Source: Acerihabitans sp015654925 | GTDB taxonomy: Bacteria > Pseudomonadota > Gammaproteobacteria > Enterobacterales > Enterobacteriaceae | Direction: 5' to 3' | Assembly (NCBI RefSeq): GCF_047324175.1 | Contig: NZ_CP178732.1 | Coordinates: forward strand, 124,001 to 188,000 | DNA length: 64,000 nt | Shown here: positions 8,536-17,152 of the stretch, one piece after another | Layout: the number at the start of each line of letters is the position of its first letter | Position numbering within the stretch: the first letter of the stretch is position 1 | Translations under genes and position numbers: made by a program | The notes under the pieces: model-generated | What the model was told of the DNA's origin: nothing | The model's database searches: none | Seen by the model: the letters and a program-made list of their open reading frames with translations, nothing else

Positions 8536-8796
8536 GGGTAACCTGGAAACAAGAAATAAGCGTGCAAGTATAAGCTAAACCAATTGCTTATTCACCTGTG
8601 GAACCGCCCTTTGCGCCGGTGGGGTCCGCGCCGCGGCGAAATGTAACCCCGGTGCTGGGGGTAACCATTTTATGTGCCTCGGATCGCTTAGGTCTGCGTG
8701 CGAATAGTGTGTAATTCGCTAAAAGAAATAGCTGATAGTGTGTAAAATGATCCGCTTGCATGTGCTTGTGGATTGCGCACTTTCGGAGAAAAATAT

Positions 8797-9666
8797 ATGC
8801 GTAAGCTTTTGGGAGCCGCGGTTCTCTTTTTAGGATCAACGTCATTAGTGTATGCACAAGAAGCAACGGTGGTAAAAATCCACGACGCACCGGCTGTCAG
8901 GGGCAGTATTATCGCCAATATGCTGCAGGAACACGACAACGCCTTCGTACTGTATCCGTATGAAAGCAACTACCTGCTGTATACCTATACCAGCGATATA
9001 AACAAAGAATCCATCAAATCCTATGATTGGGCCGATAACGCCCGGCGCGACGAGCTGGATTTTCAACTGAGCCTGGGTTTCCCTCTGTGGCGCGGCATTG
9101 CCGGCGACAATTCCGTGCTGGGCGCCTCCTATACCCAGCACTCGTTTTGGCAGGCTTCCAATACCAAGGAATCGTCGCCGTTTCGTGAAACCAATTATGA
9201 ACCGCAACTATTCCTGGGCTGGGCGACGGATTATGATTTTGCCGGCTGGACCCTGCGCGACGTGGAAATCGGCGTCAATCACCAGTCCAACGGCAAGTCC
9301 GACCCCACCTCGCGCAGCTGGGACCGCGCCTACGCCCGCCTGATGGCGCAAAACGGCGACTGGCAGGTGGAAATAAAACCCTGGCTGCGGTTCGGCGACA
9401 ACGATGACAATCCTGATATCACCAAATATTTGGGGTATTATCGCCTGAGGATCGGTTATGCCTGGGGTGAAAGCGTGTTCAGCGTTGAAAGCCACTATAA
9501 CTGGAACAGCGGCTACGGCAGCGGCCAACTGGGTTGGAGCTATCCGATTTCCCGCCACGTGCGCTTTTATACGCAGGTATTCAGCGGTTACGGCGAGTCG
9601 CTTATTGACTATGATCACCGGCAAACCCGGGTCGGGGTCGGCTTTATGCTTAACGACTTTATGTAA
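8797..9666 (+). CDS. pldA: Outer-membrane phospholipase A (OMPLA)
   Basis: OMPLA is a 12-stranded outer-membrane beta-barrel that hydrolyses phospholipids mislocalised to the outer leaflet, active as a Ca2+-dependent dimer. I chose the ATG at 8797 after GGAGAA, giving 289 residues as in E. coli with a signal peptide ending ...SLVYA before QEATVV. The active site segment NHQSNGKSDPTSRSWDRAY carries His162 and Ser164 of the precursor (mature His142 and Ser144). The third triad position, Asn156 in E. coli (SWNR), is Asp here (SWDR). The C-terminus GVGFMLNDFM is a typical barrel end. It is a single gene between rarD and recQ. Confidence 0.96.
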   Translation: MRKLLGAAVLFLGSTSLVYAQEATVVKIHDAPAVRGSIIANMLQEHDNAFVLYPYESNYLLYTYTSDINKESIKSYDWADNARRDELDFQLSLGFPLWRGIAGDNSVLGASYTQHSFWQASNTKESSPFRETNYEPQLFLGWATDYDFAGWTLRDVEIGVNHQSNGKSDPTSRSWDRAYARLMAQNGDWQVEIKPWLRFGDNDDNPDITKYLGYYRLRIGYAWGESVFSVESHYNWNSGYGSGQLGWSYPISRHVRFYTQVFSGYGESLIDYDHRQTRVGVGFMLNDFM

Positions 9667-9683
9667 GTCGGCAGTTATCATTA

Positions 9684-9708
9684 CAGGCGCCGGAACGTCC
9701 GGTGCCTG
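9684..9708 (+). terminator. Possible pldA terminator hairpin
   Basis: CAGGCGCCGG pairs with CCGGTGCCTG (one G-U) around a 5-base loop, 18 bases after the pldA stop. No U-run follows, so it may only partly terminate and leave read-through to recQ. Confidence 0.35.
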
Positions 9709-9730
9709 AACGCAATAAGTTGGGGAAGAT

Positions 9731-11569
9731 GTGTCAACGTTGTCAGTAATAGATCGGGAAGCGCTGGCTGAACAGATATTGCATGATACCTTCGGCTACC
9801 AGCAATTTCGTCCGGGTCAGCAAGAACTGATCAACGCCGTCATCAGCGGTAGGGATTGCCTGGCGGTAATGCCGACCGGCGGCGGCAAATCCTTGTGTTA
9901 TCAGATCCCCGCCCTGGTGATGGATGGGTTAACGGTGGTCGTATCGCCTTTGATCTCCCTGATGAAGGATCAGGTGGACCAACTGCTGGCGTACGGCGTG
10001 GCCGCGGGCTGCCTGAATTCCACGCAAACCCGCGAGCAGCAGCATGAGATTATGGCGGGCTGCCGCGAAGGGCGTATCAAGCTGCTCTACATCGCGCCGG
10101 AACGGCTGATGATGGATAACATGCTGGATCAACTGCTGCAGTGGCGCCCGGCCATGATCGCGGTGGATGAAGCCCACTGCATCTCCCAGTGGGGCCATGA
10201 TTTCCGTCCGGAATACCGTACGCTCGGGCAAATCAAACAACACTTTCCCGGCTTGCCGTTTATCGCGCTGACCGCCACGGCGGATGAAACCACCCGCCTG
10301 GATATCGTGCGCCTGCTGGATTTGCAGGACCCGCTGATCCAAATCAGCAGTTTCGATCGTCCCAATATCCGCTATACCCTCGTGGAAAAATATAAACCCT
10401 TCGAGCAGCTCTGGCATTTTGTGCAGGGGCAGCGCGGTAAATGCGGCATTATTTATTGCAACAGCCGCTCGCGGGTGGAGGATATCAGCGCGCGCCTGCA
10501 AAGCCGCGGCGTGAGCGCCGATGCCTACCACGCCGGGCTCAGCAATGAACGGCGCGGCCAGGTGCAGGAGGCGTTCCAACGGGACGACCTGCAGATTGTG
10601 GTGGCCACCGTGGCCTTTGGCATGGGCATCAACAAGCCCAACGTGCGTTTCGTGCTGCATTTCGATATCCCGCGCAATATCGAATCCTACTATCAGGAAA
10701 CCGGCCGCGCCGGCCGCGACGGTCTGCCCGCCGAAGCTATTTTATTATACGATCCGGCCGATATGGCCTGGCTGCGCCGCTGCCTGGAAGAAAAACCCCC
10801 CGGCGAGCAGCAGGATATCGAACGCCATAAGCTCAACGCCATGGGCGCGTTTGCCGAAGCGCAAACCTGCCGTCGCCTGGTGTTGCTGAATTATTTTGGC
10901 GAGGGCCGTCAGCAACCCTGCGGCAACTGCGATATTTGCCTCGATCCGCCTAAGCGTTACGATGGGCTGGAAGAGGCGCGCAAAGCGCTGTCCTGCGTGT
11001 ATCGGGTCGGCCAGCGCTTTGGCATGGGGTATATCGTCGAGGTGCTGCGCGGCGCCAATAGCCAGCGTATCCGCGATTATGCCCATGATAAATTACCGGT
11101 GTACGGCATCGGCCGCGATCGCACTAACGAACATTGGGTGAGCGTGCTGCGCCAGTTAATCCATCTGGGCATGATCAGCCAGAATATTACCCAGCATTCG
11201 GCGCTGCAACTCACCGAGTCGGCGCGCCCGGTATTGCGTGGTGAAGTGCCCCTGATGCTGGCCGAACCGCGCTTGCCCAACCTGAAGTCGCGCAGCGCGC
11301 CGAAAACCTACGGCGGCAACTATGACCGGCAGCTGTTCGCCAAGCTGCGCAAGCTGCGCAAATCCCTGGCCGATGAAGCCAATGTGCCGCCTTACGTGGT
11401 GTTCAACGACGCGACGCTGCTGGAAATGGCGGAGCAACTGCCCGTGACCGCCGGCGATATGCTGCGGGTCAACGGCGTTGGCCATCGCAAGCTGGATCGT
11501 TTTGGCCAGCCGTTTATGACCGTGATCCGTGAACACCTGATTGACGATGACCCTATGCTGTCGCGCTAA
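9731..11569 (+). CDS. recQ: ATP-dependent DNA helicase RecQ
   Basis: RecQ is a superfamily 2 3'-5' helicase of the RecF recombination pathway. The start is GTG at 9731 after GGGGAAG, giving 612 residues (E. coli 609). Domains in order are helicase with Walker A PTGGGKS (~50-56) and DEAH box VDEAHCISQWGHDFR (~145), motif VI QETGRAGRDG (~330), a zinc module with Cys residues in TCRRL and PCGNCDIC (~380-405), winged helix, and a C-terminal HRDC domain (~530-605). It follows pldA and precedes rhtC as in E. coli. Confidence 0.97.
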   Translation: MSTLSVIDREALAEQILHDTFGYQQFRPGQQELINAVISGRDCLAVMPTGGGKSLCYQIPALVMDGLTVVVSPLISLMKDQVDQLLAYGVAAGCLNSTQTREQQHEIMAGCREGRIKLLYIAPERLMMDNMLDQLLQWRPAMIAVDEAHCISQWGHDFRPEYRTLGQIKQHFPGLPFIALTATADETTRLDIVRLLDLQDPLIQISSFDRPNIRYTLVEKYKPFEQLWHFVQGQRGKCGIIYCNSRSRVEDISARLQSRGVSADAYHAGLSNERRGQVQEAFQRDDLQIVVATVAFGMGINKPNVRFVLHFDIPRNIESYYQETGRAGRDGLPAEAILLYDPADMAWLRRCLEEKPPGEQQDIERHKLNAMGAFAEAQTCRRLVLLNYFGEGRQQPCGNCDICLDPPKRYDGLEEARKALSCVYRVGQRFGMGYIVEVLRGANSQRIRDYAHDKLPVYGIGRDRTNEHWVSVLRQLIHLGMISQNITQHSALQLTESARPVLRGEVPLMLAEPRLPNLKSRSAPKTYGGNYDRQLFAKLRKLRKSLADEANVPPYVVFNDATLLEMAEQLPVTAGDMLRVNGVGHRKLDRFGQPFMTVIREHLIDDDPMLSR

Positions 11570-11606
11570 GCGTGGCGTTAATCCGTACGTAAAATAGTCT
11601 ATGAGT

Positions 11607-11631
11607 CGTCCCGCGCCATTGTCACGGGACG
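11607..11631 (+). terminator. Possible recQ terminator hairpin
   Basis: CGTCCCG and CGGGACG form a 7-bp stem around an 11-base loop, 38 bases after the recQ stop, followed by a weak T-rich stretch (TAATTGTTT). This falls just before the rhtC ribosome-binding site. Confidence 0.35.
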
Positions 11632-11655
11632 GCTAATTGTTTGGAGAGATCGACG

Positions 11656-12276
11656 ATGCTGATGCTGTTCGCCACCGTAGCCATGGTGCACCTGATTGCC
11701 CTGATGAGTCCGGGCCCGGATTTTTTCTTTATCTCCCAGACCGCCGCCAGCCGCTCGCGGCGGGATGCCATGATGGGCGTGCTGGGGATTACCCTGGGCG
11801 TGGCGGTATGGGCGGCGGTGGCGCTGCTGGGGTTGCACCTGTTAATGCAGAAAATGAAATGGCTGCACAGCATTATCACCGTCGGCGGCGGGATCTATCT
11901 CTGCTGGCTGGGATGGCAACTGCTGCGCGCCGCGCGCCGGCCGTCGGCGCCGCAGGGAACCGTGCCCGCTGCCGCGCTGCCGCAGCGCGGGCGCACGTTC
12001 CTGCGCGGCCTGTTTACCAATCTCGCCAATCCCAAGGCGGTAATCTATTTCGGCAGCGTGTTCTCGCTGTTTGTCGGTGATAATATCGCCGCCGGCGCGC
12101 GCTGGGGAATTTTTATCCTGATTATCAGCGAAACCCTGATCTGGTTTAGCGTGGTGGCGTTGGTGTTTGCGCTGCCTGCCATGCGCCGCGGTTACCAGCG
12201 CATGGCGCGCTGGATCGATGGGGCGGCCGGCGTATTTTTCACCGGTTTTGGCATTAATCTGATTATTTCGCGCTAG
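11656..12276 (+). CDS. rhtC: Threonine efflux protein RhtC
   Basis: RhtC is a LysE/RhtB-family amino-acid exporter, six predicted membrane helices, exporting threonine in E. coli. I chose the ATG at 11656 with GGAGAG upstream, giving 206 residues (MLMLFATVAMVHLIALMSP), identical in length to E. coli. An in-frame TTG at 11641 would add five residues but contains the Shine-Dalgarno. Family motifs SPGPDFFFI (near residue 18) and LTNLANPKA-like FTNLANPKAVIYFGS (near 115) are present. It converges on rhtB with a 14-base overlap. Confidence 0.94.
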   Translation: MLMLFATVAMVHLIALMSPGPDFFFISQTAASRSRRDAMMGVLGITLGVAVWAAVALLGLHLLMQKMKWLHSIITVGGGIYLCWLGWQLLRAARRPSAPQGTVPAAALPQRGRTFLRGLFTNLANPKAVIYFGSVFSLFVGDNIAAGARWGIFILIISETLIWFSVVALVFALPAMRRGYQRMARWIDGAAGVFFTGFGINLIISR

Positions 12277-12877
12277 CCAGCGCTGCGCCGACCATAATAA
12301 ACAGCGAGCCGAAGGTGCGGTTTAACAACCGCATCTGGCGCGGCCCTTTAAGCCAACGGGCCAGGCGCGCGGCCAGTACGGCATACCCAATCATCACCAG
12401 AATATCCACCGCCAGGGTGGTAGCGCCGAGCACCAGGTACTGCGTCGCCTGCGGGTAATGCGGCAATATGAACTGGGGAAATAGGGCGGCGAGGAAGACT
12501 ATGCTCTTGGGATTGGTCAGGTTAACCAATATGGCCCGCTTGAATAATTGACGCCTGGGCAGCAGGTTTGACCGGCTGTCCAGGCTGAAGCTGCCGGCGC
12601 TGCGCCATTGCTGTATGCCCAGCCAGACCAGATAAACGACGCCCAGCCATTTCAATATTTCAAACGCCAGCAGCGAATGGGCGAACAGGGCCCCCAGCCC
12701 GATACCCACCAATACAATATGCGTGGCCAGGCCCAGCTGCAAGCCGGCGATGGACGCAACCGTGCCCCGATAGCCGTGGCTGATGCCGGTGCTCATGGTA
12801 TTGATGGCGCCCGAACCCGGCGACAGGCTGAGGATTGTGGTTGTGAGCAGGTAGGTAAGCCACCAGTCCCAGGTCAT
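12263..12877 (-). CDS. rhtB: Homoserine/homoserine lactone efflux protein RhtB
   Basis: RhtB is a LysE/RhtB-family exporter of homoserine and its lactone, with six predicted membrane helices. The ATG at 12877 with GGGAGCG upstream gives 204 residues beginning MTWDWWLTYLLTTTILSLSP, aligning with E. coli RhtB from its first residue. The frame is open much further upstream (to 13078), but that region is divergent promoter DNA shared with pldB. Signatures are LSPGSGAINTM and VNLTNPKSIVFLAALFPQF. It is paired tail to tail with rhtC, a paralogue. Confidence 0.94.
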   Translation of the reverse strand: MTWDWWLTYLLTTTILSLSPGSGAINTMSTGISHGYRGTVASIAGLQLGLATHIVLVGIGLGALFAHSLLAFEILKWLGVVYLVWLGIQQWRSAGSFSLDSRSNLLPRRQLFKRAILVNLTNPKSIVFLAALFPQFILPHYPQATQYLVLGATTLAVDILVMIGYAVLAARLARWLKGPRQMRLLNRTFGSLFIMVGAALASAK

Positions 12878-13057
12878 TAATTGCGCTCCCTGAAATGTTG
12901 TTTTTATGTCACAATATGGCAATAGAATATGCCCATGCATCAGCTGGCGCCGATACCGACAGAGTAGCCTTTTCCACGACCCGGCGGCAATGTTTTCCCA
13001 GTGCGCCGGACAATGGACAATAATGAATCGCCCCGTGTTTGGCCAGGAGTAGCGCAG

Positions 13058-14053
13058 GTGGTGTCTGTACATAAACAAAGTTGGTTAACCCGCGAACAGC
13101 AATTCGCCGCGTTTTCCACCGGGCCCCTATTGGATTTTTGGCACCGGCGCGAAGAGGGTGAGTTTGTCGGAGCCCAGGGCATGCCGATTCGTTTTGTCCG
13201 GTTCCGTTCGCCCCGGCATACCCGAGTCATCGTCATCAGCACCGGGCGCATCGAAAGCTACGTAAAATACCCCGAAGTGGCCTACGATCTTTATCATTGC
13301 GGTTATGACGTGATGATTATCGATCACCGCGGCCAGGGGCGTTCCGGGCGCCTGCTGGAGGATACCCACCGGGGGCATGTGCTGCAATTCGGTGATTACG
13401 TCAGCGATTTTACCCAGTTCTGGCAGCAGTATGTGGCCCCAGGCCGGTATAAACGCCGTTTCGCCCTGGCCCATTCCATGGGCGGGGCCATACTAGCTTT
13501 ATTCCTGGCGTCCCATCCCGATGCCTGCGATGCGGCGGTATTGTGCGCCCCGATGTTTGGCATCCGCCTGCCGATGCCCCACTGGCTGGCCTGGCAAATA
13601 CTGGAATGGACCGAGCAGCGGCCCGCAATGCGCGATTATTACGCCATTGGCACCGGCCAGTGGCGGCCCATGCCGTTTATGCTCAATATGCTGACGCATA
13701 GCGGGCAGCGCTACCGGCGCAATTTACGCTTTTACGCCGATGACCCGGAATTAAGGATCGGCGGCCCCACCTACCATTGGGTCAGGGAAGGCGTGCTGGC
13801 GGGTCATGACGTACTGGCCAAAGCCGGCGAGATCGCTACTCCGGTATTGTTAATACAGGCGGGGGAAGACCGGATCGTCGATAACCGCAGCCACGACACT
13901 TTTTGCCAGCTCATGGCCGCGGCGGGCCATCCGTGCGAAGCAAATAAACCCGTCAGGATCGAAGGCGCCAGGCATGAGATTCTGTTTGAAAAAGATAGCC
14001 TGCGCGCCGAGGCGCTGAACATGATTACCGCTTTTTTCGCCCGGTATCATTAA
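13058..14053 (+). CDS. pldB: Lysophospholipase L2 PldB
   Basis: PldB is an alpha/beta hydrolase acting on lysophospholipids at the inner membrane. The catalytic nucleophile is the Ser in LAHSMGGAI, with downstream Asp in QAGEDRIVDN and His in GARHEILFE. The oxyanion region is IDHRGQGRSGR. The frame is open from 13001, but the likely start is GTG at 13058, eight bases after AGGAG (13045-13049), giving 331 residues. GTG at 13061 is an alternative. Homology to E. coli PldB begins a few residues later (SWLTREQQFAAF). It is divergent from rhtB and followed by yigL after 49 bases, probably one transcript. Confidence 0.92.
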   Translation: MVSVHKQSWLTREQQFAAFSTGPLLDFWHRREEGEFVGAQGMPIRFVRFRSPRHTRVIVISTGRIESYVKYPEVAYDLYHCGYDVMIIDHRGQGRSGRLLEDTHRGHVLQFGDYVSDFTQFWQQYVAPGRYKRRFALAHSMGGAILALFLASHPDACDAAVLCAPMFGIRLPMPHWLAWQILEWTEQRPAMRDYYAIGTGQWRPMPFMLNMLTHSGQRYRRNLRFYADDPELRIGGPTYHWVREGVLAGHDVLAKAGEIATPVLLIQAGEDRIVDNRSHDTFCQLMAAAGHPCEANKPVRIEGARHEILFEKDSLRAEALNMITAFFARYH

Positions 14054-14102
14054 ATTCCGGCGGTCCGCGACCGCCGCTTACACCAGAGGTTTACAAAGAC
14101 TT

Positions 14103-14900
14103 ATGTTTCACGTTGTCGCTTCCGATCTCGACGGTACCCTGCTTGCGCCGGACCATACCCTCAAAACGTACACCAAAGAAACCTTGCAGTTGCTGACCGC
14201 CCGGGACATCAATTTTGTTTTTGCCACTGGCCGTCATCATATCGATGTTTCCCAGATCCGCGATAATCTGGGCATTACCGCCTATATGATTACCTCAAAC
14301 GGCGCGCGGGTGCATAACCCCGCCGGCGAGTTGATTTTTGCCCATGACGTGGATGAGGATATCGCGGGCGAACTGTTTGGCCTGGTGCATGATGACCCGG
14401 AAATACTGACTAATGTTTATCGCCGCGACGACTGGTATATGAACCGCAACCGGCTCGATCAGCAGGATTTTTTTCGCGAATCGGATTTTAAATACCAGCT
14501 GTTCCAGCCGGGAATGCTGCCTACTGACGGTATTTGCAAGGTTTACTACACCAGCGACAACCATGAACGGCTGTTGGCGCTGGAAGACGCGCTGAACGCG
14601 CGCTGGGGCGACCGGGTCAATGTCAGCTTCTCGCTGCCGGTCTGCCTGGAAGTCATGGCCGGCGGGGTGTCCAAGGGGCACGCCCTGGCCCAGGTGGCCA
14701 AAACCCTCGGTTTCTCGTTAGCGGATTGCATCTCTTTTGGCGACGGCATGAATGATAAAGAGATGCTGGCCATGGCCGGCAGGGGCTACCTGATGAATAA
14801 TTCCCATCAGCGGCTGAAAGATTTGCTGCCTGAACTGGAAGTGATCGGCACCAATGCGGACGAAGCTGTGGCGCGGTTGCTGCGCAAAATGTACCTGTAA
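14103..14900 (+). CDS. yigL: HAD phosphatase YigL
   Basis: This is a Cof-type HAD phosphatase of 265 residues. E. coli YigL is a pyridoxal-phosphate and sugar-phosphate phosphatase whose mRNA is stabilised by SgrS. Motif I is ASDLDGTLL (nucleophile Asp ~8), motif II is ITSNGARV (~63), Lys lies in VSKGHAL (~198) and motif IV is SFGDGMNDKEML (~218). It sits directly after pldB as in E. coli. SgrS pairing depends on the pldB-yigL transcript, which is preserved here as a layout. This is the last gene of the 86-min-type block before the map jump. Confidence 0.94.
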   Translation: MFHVVASDLDGTLLAPDHTLKTYTKETLQLLTARDINFVFATGRHHIDVSQIRDNLGITAYMITSNGARVHNPAGELIFAHDVDEDIAGELFGLVHDDPEILTNVYRRDDWYMNRNRLDQQDFFRESDFKYQLFQPGMLPTDGICKVYYTSDNHERLLALEDALNARWGDRVNVSFSLPVCLEVMAGGVSKGHALAQVAKTLGFSLADCISFGDGMNDKEMLAMAGRGYLMNNSHQRLKDLLPELEVIGTNADEAVARLLRKMYL

Positions 14901-14910
14901 TAAAAAAAGC

Positions 14911-14944
14911 TTTACAAGTGCGAATGATAATGATTATTATCCCC
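14911..14944 (+). promoter_or_regulatory. ryhB promoter with overlapping Fur boxes
   Basis: TTTACA (14911-14916) and TATTAT (14935-14940) are 18 bases apart, placing the start near 14947. The stretch 14920-14938 matches 15 of 19 positions of the Fur consensus GATAATGATAATCATTATC, and a shifted copy at 14926-14944 matches 14 of 19. Overlapping Fur units across the -10 element are what represses ryhB when iron is ample in E. coli. Confidence 0.88.
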
Positions 14945-14946
14945 AT

Positions 14947-15051
14947 GCGTTCCGGATATCGCCCCCACGGTTGCGGTAACCGCGAAAGCACGACATTGCT
15001 CACATTGCTTCCAGTATTTCTTAAGCCGGCCCGGGTGCCGGCCTTTTTTTT
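14947..15051 (+). ncRNA. ryhB: RyhB iron-responsive small RNA
   Basis: The core CACGACATTGCTCACATTGC (14989-15008) followed by TTCCAGTATT is, from memory, identical to the mRNA-pairing core of E. coli RyhB. The RNA ends in a Rho-independent terminator (GCCGGC at 15025-15030 and 15037-15042, then eight T), the Hfq-binding tail. The 5' part forms its own GC hairpin around GCGGTAACCGC (14973-14983) and differs from E. coli. Estimated length is about 105 nt against 90. RyhB is made when Fur is relieved and, with Hfq, downregulates iron-using proteins. The location upstream of yhhW on the same strand matches E. coli, where yhhX lies between them. Confidence 0.92.
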
Positions 15052-15191
15052 GCCCGTATTTTCCTTGGGCAAATCCTTTGAATCATCGCGTCCGACAAGT
15101 TCAATTTTTTTGAACATAGCGATGAGATTTTTACCCTTTCATATTCTCAGCGCAGGTCTAGACTAGAAAAAAACGTTGAGGAGACTTGAAC

Positions 15192-15887
15192 ATGATTTAC
15201 TTAAGAGCAGCAAAAGATCGTGGCCACGCCAATCATGGCTGGCTGGATAGCTGGCACACTTTTTCGTTTGCCGACTACTATGATGCCGACTTTATGGGCT
15301 TCTCGGCGCTACGGGTCATTAACGAAGACCGCATCGACGCAGGCCAGGGCTTCGGCACCCATCCCCACAAAGATATGGAAATTCTGACCTATGTGCTGGA
15401 AGGCACGGTTGAGCATCAGGACAGCATGGGTAATAAAGAACAAATCCATGCCGGGGAATTCCAGATCATGAGCGCCGGGACCGGCATACGTCATTCGGAA
15501 TATAACGGCCGTGACGACAGCCAGCTGCACCTGTATCAGATCTGGATTATCCCGCAGCAAACCGGATTGCCGCCCCGCTACGAGCAGCGCCGGTTTGATG
15601 CGCCGCTGGGCCGCCAGCTGGTTCTGTCGCCGGATGCCCGCGACGGGTCGCTCAAGGTCTTCCAGGATATGACCCTGTCGCGCTGGGCGCTGGCCGGCGG
15701 GCAGCAGGAAACCCTGGAGCTGGCGCCGGGACGCCGTATCTGGCTGCAGGTGGTACGCGGCGAGCTGGCTGTCAATGGACAACAGGTTGGCGCCAGCGAT
15801 GCGCTGGCGATATGGGATGAAACCGCCTTGACGCTTAGCGCGGGCCAGGACAGCGAAGTCCTGGTTTTTGATTTGCCGCCGGTATGA
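15192..15887 (+). CDS. yhhW: Pirin-family protein YhhW (quercetin dioxygenase-like)
   Basis: This is a pirin/bicupin protein of 231 residues. E. coli YhhW is a quercetin 2,3-dioxygenase in vitro and its natural substrate is unknown. The N-terminal cupin carries the metal ligands in GTHPHKDMEILTYVLEGTVE (two His, Glu) and GTGIRHSEYN (His). I chose the ATG at 15192 after TTGAGGAG. An upstream TTG at 15186 is less likely. The start MIYLRAAKDRGHANHGWLDS matches E. coli from the first residue. It is followed by a strong terminator, so it is transcribed alone. Confidence 0.94.
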   Translation: MIYLRAAKDRGHANHGWLDSWHTFSFADYYDADFMGFSALRVINEDRIDAGQGFGTHPHKDMEILTYVLEGTVEHQDSMGNKEQIHAGEFQIMSAGTGIRHSEYNGRDDSQLHLYQIWIIPQQTGLPPRYEQRRFDAPLGRQLVLSPDARDGSLKVFQDMTLSRWALAGGQQETLELAPGRRIWLQVVRGELAVNGQQVGASDALAIWDETALTLSAGQDSEVLVFDLPPV

Positions 15888-15927
15888 TGAGCGGGGCGGC
15901 GTAAAGCGTTAAGACGTCACGGCGACA

Positions 15928-15950
15928 AGCGGGCCAAGGCCCGCTTTTTT
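15928..15950 (+). terminator. Rho-independent terminator after yhhW
   Basis: AGCGGGCC and GGCCCGCT form an 8-bp stem with a 2-base spacer (loop opened by end pairs), followed by TTTTTT. It separates yhhW from gntR. Confidence 0.85.
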
Positions 15951-16058
15951 ATTGCCCGGCAAATGAGCAGCCGGGAGGCCCGGGATAAACCGCGCGGATA
16001 AACATACTCGCCGCGTCATTTTTTTGGTAAACTCCGTGCATTCTGGGTGGGAGCTTTC

Positions 16059-17063
16059 ATGTCGCAAATCAAGAAAAAAAGACCGGGACTTCAAGATGTT
16101 GCCGATAAAGTCGGCGTCACTAAAATGACGGTGAGCCGCTATTTGCGCAACCCGGCGCTGGTATCGGAAGCATTGCAGCTTAAAATAGCCCACTCGCTGG
16201 ATGAGCTGGGTTATATTCCCAACCGGGCGCCGGATATTCTTTCCAACGCCACCAGCCGGGCTATCGGCGTGCTGCTGCCCTCCTTGACCAACCAGGTGTT
16301 TGCTGAAGTTTTGCGCGGCATCGAAGCGGTGACCGACGCCCATGGCTACCAAACCATGCTGGCTCACTACGGTTATCAGCCAGAAACCGAAGAACTGCGC
16401 CTTACCTCGCTGCTTTCCTATAATATCGACGGCCTGATCCTGGCCGAGCGCTCCCATACCCCGCGCACCCTGAAGATGATTGAAGTGGCCGGCATTCCGG
16501 TAGTGGAAATCATGGACAGCGTTTCTCCTTGCCTGGATATCGCGGTGGGCTTCGATAATTTCGAAGCGGCGCGGCAAATGACCCTGTTTATTATTTCCCG
16601 CGGACACCGCAACGTGGTGTATTTTGGCGCGCGCCTGGATGAACGAACGCTGATTAAACAGCAGGGTTATGAACAGGCCATGCGGGAGCAGGGCCTGCCG
16701 GCCCATAGCGTCATGATTACCCACTCTTCCTCCTATTCCACCGGCGTGGAGCTGTTTCGCCAGGCCCAGCGGGAATATCCCGCCCTGAACGGCATTATTT
16801 GCACCAATGACGACCTGGCCATCGGCGCCGTTTTCGAATGCCAGCGCCAGGGCCTGCGTATCCCGCACGATATGGCGATCGCCGGTTTCCACGGCCACGA
16901 TATCGGTCAGACCATGCATCCGAAGCTCGCCAGCGTTCTCACGCCCCGCGAGGATATGGGCCGGATCGGCGCTGAACGGTTGCTGGCCAGGCTGCGCGGT
17001 GAAAAGATCGATCCCGCAAAAGTGGATGTCGGTTTTACGCTGATGGCCGGCGATAGCATCTGA
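16059..17063 (+). CDS. gntR: Gluconate repressor GntR (LacI family)
   Basis: GntR represses gluconate uptake and catabolism genes and is relieved by gluconate. I chose the ATG at 16059 after GGTGGGAG, giving 334 residues (E. coli 331). The helix-turn-helix LQDVADKVGVTKMTVSRYLR (residues ~12-31) is followed by the hinge helix (PDILSNATSRAIGVLLPS) and a periplasmic-binding-like domain with FDNFEAARQMT and TNDDLAIGAVFECQRQG. A LacI-family protein with this hinge and the GntR-type palindrome 90 bases downstream support GntR rather than a paralogue such as IdnR. Confidence 0.95.
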   Translation: MSQIKKKRPGLQDVADKVGVTKMTVSRYLRNPALVSEALQLKIAHSLDELGYIPNRAPDILSNATSRAIGVLLPSLTNQVFAEVLRGIEAVTDAHGYQTMLAHYGYQPETEELRLTSLLSYNIDGLILAERSHTPRTLKMIEVAGIPVVEIMDSVSPCLDIAVGFDNFEAARQMTLFIISRGHRNVVYFGARLDERTLIKQQGYEQAMREQGLPAHSVMITHSSSYSTGVELFRQAQREYPALNGIICTNDDLAIGAVFECQRQGLRIPHDMAIAGFHGHDIGQTMHPKLASVLTPREDMGRIGAERLLARLRGEKIDPAKVDVGFTLMAGDSI

Positions 17064-17152
17064 TTCATCCTCCCGTCATTTTTTACCCATATTATTATGA
17101 TCCAGCTCCCAAAACGGTAATTTAGTCCGGTATCGGGATTCCTTAACCCTTG

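Noticed and set aside
14918..15166. 82-codon plus-strand ORF
   Set aside because: It runs through the ryhB promoter, RNA and terminator, and its ATG lies in the Fur box. No ribosome-binding site.
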